DNA of 64,000 nt from positions 248,001-312,000 of the forward strand of contig CAWFBJ010000029.1 in the NCBI GenBank assembly GCA_963814055.1. Reading direction: 5' to 3'. This document shows, one piece after another, positions 1 through 7,939 of the stretch. The translations under genes and the position numbers were made by a program. The stretch is from AWTP1-13 sp963814055 (GTDB taxonomy: Bacteria > Pseudomonadota > Alphaproteobacteria > Rhizobiales > Hyphomicrobiaceae). Below the pieces are notes generated by a model. That model did not search any database. It had not been told where the DNA came from and worked only from the letters and a program-made list of their open reading frames with translations. Within the stretch, counting starts at the first letter, position 1; each line of letters starts with the position of its first letter.

Positions 1-357
1 GTCCGGATCACGGAAGAAGCAATTGTAGATGTTGTAGCGCTTGTTGAGCGCCGGCAATTTCTCGAACGCAACGCCGCGGCCGCTCAGATAGTCGTGCCAG
101 AAATCGACCTCCGCCTGCGCACGGCAGACGAAGGTGAAAATCACGCCACCGGGCTTACGATCGGTGACCGGACCCTGCTGCACGTCGGAGGTCTGGCAAA
201 TTCCGAGGAAAGCATCTCCTCCGGTGCGATAGATCCGGGCCGAGCCCTGGTCCAGCACGAGTTGCAGGCCCACTACGTTCTCGTAGAAGGCGAAGCTACG
301 GGCAGGATCGTTCGTGTAGAGGAACGTGACCTGCTGGGCGAATAGCGGCCGCTGCAT
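1..357 (-). CDS. VOC-family (glyoxalase-like) protein, truncated by window edge
   Basis: The first 119 codons read from an ATG at 357 leftward and run off the window. The opening residues QQVTFLYTNDPARSFAFYE followed by VVGLQLVLDQGSARIY are typical of the first beta-alpha-beta module of the vicinal oxygen chelate fold (glyoxalase I, bleomycin resistance, dioxygenase). Near the edge, KRYNIYNCFFRDPD resembles the C-terminal VOC strand that carries the last metal-ligand position. The substrate cannot be told. The gene sits three bases after the stop of the small secreted protein gene at 361-729, on the same strand, so the two are probably co-transcribed. The C-terminus lies outside the window. 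Confidence 0.75.
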   Translation of the reverse strand, partial: MQRPLFAQQVTFLYTNDPARSFAFYENVVGLQLVLDQGSARIYRTGGDAFLGICQTSDVQQGPVTDRKPGGVIFTFVCRAQAEVDFWHDYLSGRGVAFEKLPALNKRYNIYNCFFRDPD

Positions 358-360
358 GGT

Positions 361-729
361 CTACATACGATGCACGGAGGCGGCGGCGTTGACAATGTCG
401 TATTCGCAGTAGATTTGGCCGGTGCGTGCGCCGGCGCTCAGGATCAGGAAGGGATTGCGGTAGCGCGCGTTCCACTGATGGTTGTCGACCTGCCAAAGCT
501 GGACATCGATATTGCTTTTGCCGATGGCGAGTTGGACAGAAGCGGAATTGGCCCACGCTTGCGGGGTAAGCCCGAAGCCCGCGGTCCTGCCGTCTTTCTG
601 GCAGGCTGAAGCGGCGCGATCCTTGTATGCGGCCACGATCGCCTCGCGCGTGGCGGCGCGATACAGGTATTCCTGATGACCAAGCTTGAGGGTCGCCAGC
701 AGCGCAAGAATGAACACAACCGTTTTCAT
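361..729 (-). CDS. Small secreted hypothetical protein
   Basis: A 122-residue product starting at the ATG at 727-729. Residues 1-17 (MKTVVFILALLATLKLG) form a short hydrophobic N-terminus that looks like a signal peptide or single membrane anchor. The mature part holds two cysteines (in SACQK and QIYCEY) that could form a disulfide. I do not recognise a family. The stop lies three bases before the start of the VOC gene, suggesting an operon. A longer in-frame reading extends upstream to 1524 but only overlaps the enolase-superfamily gene and is not coding. Confidence 0.6.
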   Translation of the reverse strand: MKTVVFILALLATLKLGHQEYLYRAATREAIVAAYKDRAASACQKDGRTAGFGLTPQAWANSASVQLAIGKSNIDVQLWQVDNHQWNARYRNPFLILSAGARTGQIYCEYDIVNAAASVHRM

Positions 730-840
730 GGGTATGACTCGACGAACGCCGCGCCACGCAAAAGTTAGCCGAGTGTTACCGGAGATGATGAAGAAAGCGT
801 TGCGTCCGCCACCGGGAAATCGCCGCGACGACGCCCTCAA

Positions 841-910
841 CCTCGTCCTGAGCTTGTCGAAGGGACGGGCCACGCACGCAACGTCGTGGTTCGACAAGCT
901 CACCACTAGG
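841..910. repeat. Dispersed REP-like repeat, composite
   Basis: Bases 841-863 carry a 23-bp element containing CCTGAGCTTGTCGAAGG. Its exact reverse complement recurs at 6860-6882. A related half element containing TTCGACAAGCTCA follows at 887-902, in the opposite orientation, so the pair could fold into a long hairpin between two genes. The enolase-superfamily gene ends at 936 and the secreted-protein gene starts at 729, so this 206-bp gap holds little else. Confidence 0.7.
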
Positions 911-935
911 TCGGCGCAAGCCGATGCGCCGCACG

Positions 936-2045
936 CTAAGCGAGCTGTGTCAGCAGTTTGCGCTTGATCAGGTCGTAGTCGATTTCCGCACCGATGCCCG
1001 GCACCTGCGGGCAGTGCGCGAGGCCGTCCTTGCCGATTTGGATGTCGTTGAGCAGGCCGTATTTGTGTGCGCCGTGCGGCAGCAGCACCTCGAAGTAGGT
1101 GGTGTTGGCAATCGCGCAGGCAAAGTGCAGCTGCGCCATGTTGTTGAACGAGTTGCCGCCATGGTGCACCTCGTAGTTCATGTGAAAGGCCTCCGCGAGG
1201 TGGGCGGTCTTGAGCATGGTGGTGAGGCCGCCTTTGACGGGTATGTCGCCGCGCAGGTAATCCGTGGCGCGCTCCGTGAGCCAGACCGCGTAGGTGCCGA
1301 TGTCCCCGCTCGGGTATTCGGTGGCCATGATCGGAATGTCGAGCTTCTGGCGGAGCTTCACGTAGGCGTAGATGTCTTCCTCGTTGAGCGGATCCTCGAA
1401 CCACAGAAAGCCCAGGCGCTCGATGGCGCGGCCAACGCGCACGGCGTCGTGGTATCGGTAGCTCCAGGTGGAATCGAGCATCAGCGGGAAGTCGTCGCCG
1501 ACAGCGCGCCGTACGGTCTCGCAAACCTTGATGTCTTCGCTCGGATTCTGCGGCGGATGGATCTTGTAGGCCTTCCAGCCGTGCGACTTGAACTGCGCGG
1601 CTTCGCCGGCATAAGCCTCGCGGCTGTCAAGAATCTGGCTCGACGCATAGGCGCCGATGGCGGAGCGATCGGTGCCGAGCAGCTTGTAGAGCGGCATGCC
1701 AGCAGCTTTGGCGGCGATGTCCCACAACGCCGTATCGCAGGCCCCGATCACGCGCAGGCCGGTGACGCGCTGGCGCGCGCGCATGGCGGCGTGCAGGTCA
1801 GCATGCGCGCGGGGATCCTTGCCCATCAGGATCGGCTTGAGGAATTTGATCAATGCGCCGGCATCGGTCTCGGCGGGATTGGTGGCCGAGCCGAGGAAAG
1901 CCAGTCCCTCGATGCCTGCGTCCGTGCTGATGCGCAGCAGACCCAGATTGCTGCGGCCCGAGATGTTGTGCGAGCCCTGGGAGTATTTGGTCGGCGGAAT
2001 ATCGTCCCAGGCGAACAGGGTAAGCTCAACGGCATCGATCTTCAT
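936..2045 (-). CDS. Mandelate racemase/muconate lactonizing enzyme family protein (enolase superfamily)
   Basis: A 369-residue enzyme with the N-terminal capping domain (about 1-125) and a TIM barrel (about 130-350). The barrel shows the pieces expected of the family: KIH at 161-163 where the catalytic Lys motif lies, three Mg ligands at D191 (LMLDSTWSY), E217 (WFEDPLNEED) and E243 (ATEYPSGD), and HHGGNS at 294-299 at the end of barrel strand seven or eight. Such enzymes abstract a proton alpha to a carboxylate; many are acid-sugar dehydratases or racemases. The exact substrate is open. It is transcribed leftward after the OsmC gene, with an aminotransferase gene remnant between them. Confidence 0.88.
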   Translation of the reverse strand: MKIDAVELTLFAWDDIPPTKYSQGSHNISGRSNLGLLRISTDAGIEGLAFLGSATNPAETDAGALIKFLKPILMGKDPRAHADLHAAMRARQRVTGLRVIGACDTALWDIAAKAAGMPLYKLLGTDRSAIGAYASSQILDSREAYAGEAAQFKSHGWKAYKIHPPQNPSEDIKVCETVRRAVGDDFPLMLDSTWSYRYHDAVRVGRAIERLGFLWFEDPLNEEDIYAYVKLRQKLDIPIMATEYPSGDIGTYAVWLTERATDYLRGDIPVKGGLTTMLKTAHLAEAFHMNYEVHHGGNSFNNMAQLHFACAIANTTYFEVLLPHGAHKYGLLNDIQIGKDGLAHCPQVPGIGAEIDYDLIKRKLLTQLA

Positions 2046-2093
2046 GGGCAGTCTCCGCAGATCAGTCAGGCAACATGCAGGCCCGCCGTTGGG

Positions 2094-2190
2094 TCAATCC
2101 CACAGCAGCGCGGCAATGCGCTTGATGACTTCGCGGATGTTATCGACAGAGTTGGCGTAGGAGAAGCGAATGTAGCCTGCACCTGAGCGC
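2094..2190 (-). pseudogene. 3' remnant of an aminotransferase gene
   Basis: Reading leftward, this stretch encodes GAGYIRFSYANSVDNIR and then EVIKRIAALLWD before a stop. The complete aminotransferase gene at 5641-6810 ends GEGYIRFSYANSVENIR and AIKRVATLLRD, so the two tails match at roughly 24 of 28 positions, and the DNA matches as well. Nothing upstream of GAGYIRF resembles an aminotransferase; the match stops beside the OsmC stop codon at 2191. This is best read as the leftover end of a second, deleted or recombined gene copy. Confidence 0.75.
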
Positions 2191-2715
2191 TCAAATAACG
2201 TCAACGCTGAGAGTGTTTGCCGGGGCGTCCTGGACGGTGCAGCCGACCGGAGAGTGCTTCTCGGCCCACCGCACCAAGTCCTCGAGCTGCCCGGGAGTGG
2301 CGTTATCGGCACCGATCCGGACTTTCGTACGCAGTGCGGAGGCGCCGGCCGAAACTTGATCGTCGAGGCCAAGAATGCCGCGATGATCGCCGTCGCTCTC
2401 GACGGTGACCTCAAGCTTCGAGAGACTGATGCCGAGTTGCGCCGCACGCATGGCGATCACCGTGGCGCTGCACGATGCGATCGCGGCTCTGAAAAACCAT
2501 CCCGGATTGGGGCCGGAGGCCGTGCCGCCCATCGCCGGCGGCATGTCGGTCTGGATGTTTTCGCCCAGCGGTCCTGTAACCCGGCACTTCAGGCCGCCCT
2601 GGTCGATGGTCGCGGTCGCCGGTCCGTGCTTGGCCTTCGCCTTGCCGGGCTCCGCGGCAATGGCGCTGCTCAAGCTCTCGAGTGCCGAGCGAATATCGGA
2701 GCTCGCCATGTCCAT
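2191..2715 (-). CDS. OsmC-family protein
   Basis: A 174-residue protein of the OsmC/Ohr fold. The two redox cysteines expected of the family are present at C82 (AIASCSATVIAMRA) and C159 (HSPVGCTVQ), and the fold's characteristic helix follows the first one. OsmC and Ohr proteins reduce organic hydroperoxides in the cytoplasm; this one carries a longer N-terminus of about 35 residues than classical OsmC, like the YhfA-type members. The start shown has AGGAGATGG just upstream. It stands alone between the aminotransferase remnant and a gap of 258 bp. Confidence 0.85.
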   Translation of the reverse strand: MDMASSDIRSALESLSSAIAAEPGKAKAKHGPATATIDQGGLKCRVTGPLGENIQTDMPPAMGGTASGPNPGWFFRAAIASCSATVIAMRAAQLGISLSKLEVTVESDGDHRGILGLDDQVSAGASALRTKVRIGADNATPGQLEDLVRWAEKHSPVGCTVQDAPANTLSVDVI

Positions 2716-2782
2716 CTCCTCGCGTCAGTGCCTCTGGGGCTTGCACTCATGAACGTGCAGCCGTGATGGTGCTCGACTTTAT

Positions 2783-2920
2783 TCAGGACGTCCAGCGCCC
2801 GCGTCCCTTGTCGGGGCGCGCAACGGAAATGTCGTACGCGGTCAGCGCCTTGCCGAATTTGACCCCTTCCTGACCTTCGTGCCAGCTTTCTAGCCTTTTC
2901 CGGACATTTTGATATCGAGA
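2783..2920 (-). other. Possible 46-codon gene or orphan C-terminal gene tail
   Basis: The 258-bp gap between the OsmC and pirin genes holds a leftward open frame, from a GTG near 2920 to a TGA at 2783. It encodes residues such as SWHEGQEGVKFGKALTAYD and ISVARPDKGRGRWTS. The composition looks like genuine protein, more like the tail of a larger enzyme than a free-standing gene. I do not recognise the family. No convincing ribosome binding site precedes the GTG. It may be another deletion remnant like the one at 2094-2190. Confidence 0.3.
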
Positions 2921-2973
2921 CACGTTTCTGCACGCAGCGGTAAGTAGCTGGGAGAAAAGAGTTCGGCGTAGGC

Positions 2974-3708
2974 TCAGCGCCCGCTAATCGTGCCAGCGGT
3001 CGAGGCCGGCGCAGTGCGATCGACCAAGAACAGCACTAGCGTGGCATCGCTCATGGAGCGGACAGTCGGCAGAGGCTGGTTGAGATCGCTCACCGCGTCG
3101 CCCTTGCCGAGGCGCTCGCCGCCAACTTCAACCACTCCGTCCATGACGTAGAGCCAGGGGGACAGGCCCACAACCGCCGGCACCTCGATCTCCTGACCCT
3201 CGTGAAGGTGCACGTCGTAAATACGCACCGCGTTGCGGACTGTTAGTGGCGCATTGCTGCCCTTGGGGCCGGAGACCAGTCCCCACCCGCCAGTGGGGGC
3301 ACCGCCTGGACGATCATGGAAGTCGACTAAGGCCGGCAGATCAGCCTCGCTCGGCCGGATGAAAATCTGTAGCATCTCGACCGGATCGTCGGGCGTACGC
3401 TCCTCATGCCAGAAGCTTTCGCCCGCGTTCATCATCATCAGTTTGTTTGCTGAAATGGGGATACGGTGGCCTGCCGTGTCCCCGTGCAGCATGGTCCCGC
3501 GCCACATGTAGCTCAGGATTTCATCGTTCCTGTGCTCGTGCATCCGCACGACCGTGCCGACCGCCAGATCGGCATGGTCCATGACGCTGAACGGCCCAAA
3601 GGCGGGGGCCGCCCCGGCGCCGAGCATGACACCTGGACGGATGCGGCGAATACGGAACGGGCCTCGTGCAAAGGACTGTGCGGCATCGGCTCGGAGAATA
3701 CGCAGCAT
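2974..3708 (-). CDS. Pirin-family protein (bicupin)
   Basis: A 244-residue protein of the pirin bicupin family. The iron ligands fall on the same numbers as in characterised pirins: H57 and H59 (RMHEHRNDE), H101 and E103 (SFWHEERTPDD). The N-terminal cupin is therefore metal-competent; the second cupin (from about residue 140) is degenerate as usual. Bacterial pirins include quercetin dioxygenases and regulators of central metabolism; the role here is not known. It sits alone upstream of the YcaC-like hydrolase gene on the same strand. Confidence 0.88.
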   Translation of the reverse strand: MLRILRADAAQSFARGPFRIRRIRPGVMLGAGAAPAFGPFSVMDHADLAVGTVVRMHEHRNDEILSYMWRGTMLHGDTAGHRIPISANKLMMMNAGESFWHEERTPDDPVEMLQIFIRPSEADLPALVDFHDRPGGAPTGGWGLVSGPKGSNAPLTVRNAVRIYDVHLHEGQEIEVPAVVGLSPWLYVMDGVVEVGGERLGKGDAVSDLNQPLPTVRSMSDATLVLFLVDRTAPASTAGTISGR

Positions 3709-3821
3709 CGGTAACGTCCTTTTCCTAATGCGCCTCTGCCGGCGAGATTGACGTCATGACCCGGACAACTGTCCCGGTCATGAAGCCTGCGAAAGCGATG
3801 CAAGCGCGTCGCGGCCACCGG

Positions 3822-4415
3822 TTACGACTGGATCGGGGGAAGAACCTCGGTGAATAGCAACTGTACGAGCTGTTGGCCTTGAGGCGTGCCCCAGTTCTGG
3901 GCGAGTTCCGCGATTATGGTGTTGGTGGCGGTCAGAACGACGCCAGCGTCCTGCATGCGGCGGCGCGACATGTCCTCGGAAAGCTCAAACGGCGATCCCG
4001 AAGCATCCATCACGGCCTGCACATTATAGCCCTCGGTAACCGCGTCGATTGCGGGGAAAACGAGGCAGACGTCGGTCGTCACACCGGCCATGATCAGGTT
4101 CTTCCTCCCCGTCGCCTCCACAGCCGCTTTGAAGTTGGCGTCGGCCCAGGCATTGACGATGCCTTCGCGCTTGACGCGCTTGTCGAAGGCCTCCGACAGA
4201 ATGTTCTTCAACTCCGGCAGCAGCGGCCCCTGCACACGATCCTCCTGGCTGGAGGTCAGCACGGTCGGCATGCCAAGAATCTTGGCGGCCTTGGCAAGCG
4301 CGAGCGACATGCGCTTGGCCTGTTGGACGTCGATATTCTTGATGAGCTGCATCGTGCCGACCTGATGATCAATCAGCAGAAGCGCCGAGTTCCCTGGGGT
4401 GAATGTCGTGGTCAT
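3822..4415 (-). CDS. Isochorismatase-family hydrolase, YcaC-like
   Basis: A 197-residue cysteine hydrolase. Counting from the ATG at 4415, the catalytic triad of the family is visible as D16 (LLLIDHQVG), K82 (RVKREGI) and C117 (GVTTDVCLVF). The sequence GTMQLIKNID and the tail after AQNWGTPQ resemble E. coli YcaC and its relatives, whose natural substrate is unsettled. I chose the ATG at 4415 because AGGGAG lies eight bases upstream; a longer reading to 4448 has no such site. The gene is divergent from the LysR gene, with a 113-bp shared control region that contains a large palindrome. Confidence 0.88.
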   Translation of the reverse strand: MTTTFTPGNSALLLIDHQVGTMQLIKNIDVQQAKRMSLALAKAAKILGMPTVLTSSQEDRVQGPLLPELKNILSEAFDKRVKREGIVNAWADANFKAAVEATGRKNLIMAGVTTDVCLVFPAIDAVTEGYNVQAVMDASGSPFELSEDMSRRRMQDAGVVLTATNTIIAELAQNWGTPQGQQLVQLLFTEVLPPIQS

Positions 4416-4503
4416 GGTTCGTCTCCCTGTGTTCGTTGTGAGCTTCATTGCTCGCCATGGAAATTAAGGATGGAACGAAGTGTTAGGGAGACTTGATATT
4501 TGT

Positions 4504-4537
4504 CGTCGTCATGTTCCATAAATGGAACATGACGACG
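4504..4537. promoter_or_regulatory. Perfect 16-bp inverted repeat over the lysR start codon
   Basis: The left arm CGTCGTCATGTTCCAT (4504-4519) and the right arm ATGGAACATGACGACG (4522-4537) are exact reverse complements with a two-base spacer AA. The favoured lysR start codon, ATG at 4529, lies inside the right arm. The inner part TTCCATAAATGGAA resembles a dyad recognised by a LysR dimer. A protein bound here would block lysR transcription or translation and could act on the divergent hydrolase gene 88 bp away. The function is inferred. Confidence 0.7.
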
Positions 4538-5467
4538 TTCGGAGATTTCGACGGGCTGGCGCTGTTCATCCGCATCGTTCGGGCTGGCGGACTGGCGTCG
4601 GCCGAACGCGCGACAGGCATTCCCAAAGCAACGCTCTCGCGCCGGCTGTCAGCACTGGAAGAAACCCTAAACGTCCGGCTTGCGCGTCGGACAAAGAAGG
4701 GCGTGGTGCTGACCGAACAGGGACAGCAACTCTTCGAGCGAGGCCAGATCGCTTTCATGCTGGCTGAGCAGGCTGTTGCAGAAGTTCAGGATGACCGCGT
4801 CGCACTGTCGGGCACAGTTCGCTTGTCGCTTCCCCCGGACATAGCGACCGCGGTTCTTGCCCCTGCTCTGATCGGCTTCAAGACCAGATATCCCGACGTC
4901 ACAATAGAGATGACGCTTGCGGACCGCAGGGTCTCACTCATCGAAGAAGGATATGATCTCGCCGTTCGTATGGGACCGGTTGCTGACTCCGAACTCATGT
5001 TCAGGAAAATCGCCGATTTGCCGCGCGCGTTGGTCGCGAGTCCAACCTTCCTCGCTGCACATTCCGATCTGAGCACGCCACAGGACCTGGCAATGCTGCC
5101 AGCTCTGGCAATCCGCCGCGATCTGATCGAATGGGATCTGAAAAATGCTCACGGGACACGTGCAATCGTACGCCCCAGGATCGCCTTTGCCGCAAACCGC
5201 CAGACCATTCTAGTCGACGCTGCCCGCGCTGGTCTTGGTTTCGCTAATCTGCCCCAATTCCTGATCGCGGATGCCATGGCAACCGGCGCACTCGTTCGCG
5301 TCCTGCCTGATTGGGAGCCGTCACCCGTAGAGATGACCGCATTGTGGCAAAGGGACAGGATCACCAGCCGTCTAGTCAAAGCGATCGTCGCGGAGCTCAC
5401 GCAGGCATGCGACTCCGGCGGACTGCAGTACCAGAACTTGACTGAAGGTGAGTTGGTGGCTCCATAA
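4529..5467 (+). CDS. LysR-family transcriptional regulator
   Basis: A 312-residue regulator counted from the ATG at 4529. Residues 1-60 form the winged helix-turn-helix (AERATGIPKATLSRRLSALE), followed by a periplasmic-binding-protein-like effector domain (about 88-290) with the usual VRLSLPPDIA start. It belongs to the group that controls a divergently transcribed neighbour, here the YcaC-like hydrolase. The start is uncertain: ATG 4511 and TTG 4493 are in frame too, and none has a good ribosome site; the family's usual N-terminus favours 4529. The start sits inside a 34-bp perfect palindrome, consistent with strong self-repression. Confidence 0.88.
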   Translation: MTTFGDFDGLALFIRIVRAGGLASAERATGIPKATLSRRLSALEETLNVRLARRTKKGVVLTEQGQQLFERGQIAFMLAEQAVAEVQDDRVALSGTVRLSLPPDIATAVLAPALIGFKTRYPDVTIEMTLADRRVSLIEEGYDLAVRMGPVADSELMFRKIADLPRALVASPTFLAAHSDLSTPQDLAMLPALAIRRDLIEWDLKNAHGTRAIVRPRIAFAANRQTILVDAARAGLGFANLPQFLIADAMATGALVRVLPDWEPSPVEMTALWQRDRITSRLVKAIVAELTQACDSGGLQYQNLTEGELVAP

Positions 5468-5640
5468 CGCCCAATGTAAGAAAGTCCGCTTCCCGCTGCA
5501 TACCTTCATTTGAAAGCGGGCGAGCCCAACGTCGGCTGCTGGCACGTTTGCGCCGTACGACGCTGACTTTCGTGTCGTCCGCACTTGGGGTATATCGGCC
5601 GTGGCGAGGCTGTTGGCAAACAGGGGACGCGCCTGATCGT

Positions 5641-6810
5641 CTAGTCCCGCAGCAGCGTCGCGACGCGCTTGATGGCTTCGCGGATGTTTTCGACAGAATT
5701 GGCGTAGGAGAAGCGGATGTAACCTTCGCCGTGGATGCCGAAGCTGGTGCCGGCGACGGTGGCGACGCCGGCCGTTTCGAGCATCTTGTTCTGCAGTTCG
5801 CGCGCGTCCATGCCGGTGCCGGTGATGTTGGGGAACACGTAGAAGGCGCCGCCCGGATCCAGGCAGGTGACGCCCGGCAGCTGATTGAGCAGCGGCACGA
5901 TGGTGCGGCGGCGCTCGTCGAAGGCCGCAACCATCTGGTGCACTTCGTCCTGCGGTCCTTCGAGCGCGGCGATGCCGGCGTACTGTGTCGGTGCGTTCAC
6001 GCACGAGTGGCAGTTGACCGCCAGGCGGACTACCTTCTCCACCAGCGCCTTCGGCCACACCGAGAAGCCGAGCCGCCAGCCGGTCATGGCGTAGGTCTTG
6101 GACCAGCCGTCGAGCAGGATCAGGCGATCCTTGATCGAGGGATAGCGCAGAAAGCTCTCGTGCTCGCGGCCGCCGTAGAGCATCTGGCTGTAGATCTCGT
6201 CCGACATGACGGCGACGTTGGGGTGCCGTTCGAGGCCCGCGACCAGCTTTGCGATCTCCTCCTTGCTGGCGGCGCCGCCGCACGGATTGCCCGGGCTGTT
6301 GAGGATGATCAGGCTGGTCTTCGGCGTGATCTGCGCCAGCACCTGGTCGGCGGTGAAGCTGAACTGGTTGGCCTCGTTCTGCACGATCGGCACCGGCGTG
6401 GCGCCTGTGTACTGGATCATGGAGCGATAGATCGGGAAGCCGGGGTCAGGATACATGATCTCGGCGCCAGGCTGGCCGAACATCAGGATCGAGAAGAACA
6501 TCGTCGGCTTGCCGCCGGGCCAGATGACGATGGTGTCGGGATGCACCTCGACGCCGTGCCGGCGCTTCAGGTCGGCGGCGACCGCCTCGCGCAGGGGCAG
6601 GATGCCTTGCGCCGGCGTGTAGCCGTGATGGCCGTCGCGCAGCGCCTTGATGGCCGCTTCGACGATGTGCTGCGGCGTCTTGAAGTCAGGCTGGCCGATG
6701 CCGAGGTTGATGATGTCCTTGCCCTGGCGCTTCAGCGCATCGGCGCGCGCCAGCACCTCGAAGGCCGTCTCCGTTCCCAGCCGGTCCAGCGCCGGCACGA
6801 GTTGCAGCAT
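5641..6810 (-). CDS. Class I/II pyridoxal-phosphate aminotransferase
   Basis: A 389-residue fold-type I aminotransferase of the aspartate aminotransferase superfamily. Seen motifs: the NSPGNP turn at 171-176, D204 and Y207 (MSDEIYSQM), the PLP lysine K238 in DGWSKTYAMTGWRLG, and the arginine of YIRFSYANS near the end that holds the substrate carboxylate. The product transfers an amino group from an amino acid to a 2-oxo acid; the substrate pair is not readable. A 28-residue copy of its tail lies at 2094-2190. panB follows upstream on the same strand. Confidence 0.88.
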   Translation of the reverse strand: MLQLVPALDRLGTETAFEVLARADALKRQGKDIINLGIGQPDFKTPQHIVEAAIKALRDGHHGYTPAQGILPLREAVAADLKRRHGVEVHPDTIVIWPGGKPTMFFSILMFGQPGAEIMYPDPGFPIYRSMIQYTGATPVPIVQNEANQFSFTADQVLAQITPKTSLIILNSPGNPCGGAASKEEIAKLVAGLERHPNVAVMSDEIYSQMLYGGREHESFLRYPSIKDRLILLDGWSKTYAMTGWRLGFSVWPKALVEKVVRLAVNCHSCVNAPTQYAGIAALEGPQDEVHQMVAAFDERRRTIVPLLNQLPGVTCLDPGGAFYVFPNITGTGMDARELQNKMLETAGVATVAGTSFGIHGEGYIRFSYANSVENIREAIKRVATLLRD

Positions 6811-6859
6811 GGCGTTTCCCCTGTTGCCGAGACTGAGCGCGCTCGGCTTGATGGCGCGT

Positions 6860-6882
6860 CCTTCGACAAGCTCAGGACGAGG
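6860..6882. repeat. Second copy of the 23-bp REP-like repeat
   Basis: CCTTCGACAAGCTCAGGACG plus three more bases match 841-863 exactly in inverse orientation. It lies in the 147-bp gap between the aminotransferase and panB genes. Confidence 0.75.
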
Positions 6883-6957
6883 TCTCTTGGAAGGGCGGAT
6901 TACAGGCGCAACCCTGGTGGGCTCACACCGGCGTTGCGCAAGCGTTCTAGCTGAAGA

Positions 6958-7838
6958 TCACGCCGTAGTCTTCGATTTCGATTTGCTCTTCGCGCTCGGC
7001 GACGCAACTTTGTCATCCTTCATGGCATACGTGTGGTCGGGGGCCGGGAAGGTGCGGTTGCGGACTTCGGTGGCGTAGGACGAGATGGCTTCGCGGATGG
7101 CCTCGCCGACCTTGCCGAACTCCTTGACGAATTTCGGCACGCGCGGGGACAGCCCCAGCATGTCCTCCATCACCAGGATCTGGCCGTCGCAACCGCGCGC
7201 TGAGCGCCGATGCCGATGGTGGGGATGGGGATGGCAGCCGTGATCTTGCGGGCCAGCTCTTCGGCCATGGCCTCCAGCACGATGGAGAAGGCGCCGGCCT
7301 CGGACACGGCCTTGGCGTCTTCCTCGATGGCGGCCCACTCGTCGCGCACGCGGCCCTGGGTCTTGAAGCCGCCCAGCACGTTGATCGATTGCGGCGTGAG
7401 GCCGATGTGGGCCATCACCGGAATGCCGCGCTCGGTCAGAAAGCGGATGGTCTCGGCCATGCGGCGGCCGCCTTCCAGCTTGATGGCGCCGCAGCCGGTT
7501 TCCTTCATGACGTGGGCCGCGTTGCGGAAGGCGACCGACGGGCTCTCCTCATAGGAGCCGAAGGGCATGTCGACCACCACCAGCGCGCGTTTGGCGCCGC
7601 GCACCACCGCACGGCCGTGCATGATCATCAGCTCGAGCGGCACCGGCACCGTGCTCTCGAAGCCATGCATGACCATGCCGAGGCTGTCGCCGACCAGCAG
7701 GAAATCCACGAACGGGTCGGCGATGGCCGCGGTATGGGCGTGATAGGACGTGAGCGAGACGATCGGCTCGCGACCCTTGCGGGCGGTGATTTCAGGGGCG
7801 GTGATGCGCTTTTGCGGCACGGGCGTTTGGGCGGACAT
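6958..7838 (-). CDS. panB: 3-methyl-2-oxobutanoate hydroxymethyltransferase (frameshifted)
   Basis: PanB adds a hydroxymethyl group from methylene-tetrahydrofolate to 2-oxoisovalerate, the first step of pantothenate synthesis. From the ATG at 7838 the frame shows VSLTSYHAHTAAIADPF, VGDSLGMVMHGFESTVP, GCGAIKLEGG and MAHIGLTPQS, all family blocks, and reaches PIPTIGIGA. There the frame breaks at about 7194-7204 in a CGCGC run; GCDGQILVMEDMLGL and the rest follow in another frame to the stop at 6958. One missing base (or two extra) explains this. The last 25 residues are rich in Lys and Ser. Because the gene is otherwise complete, a sequencing error is likely. Confidence 0.88.
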
Positions 7839-7939
7839 ACGCGGTTCCTCGAGGCTGGCCACTTCCCAGACGCCACCAATAGCCGATCCACGCAAGGCCG
7901 CAAGAGCGTGCGGCGTCAATGGTTTGTCAGGTAGACCAA

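Noticed and set aside
5468..5640. A small gene between lysR and the aminotransferase
   Set aside because: The 173-bp gap has only short frames without ribosome sites; a weak CCCGC/GCGGG hairpin is all I see.
5548..6954. A 468-codon plus-strand frame over the aminotransferase
   Set aside because: Antisense shadow without start signals or recognisable domain.
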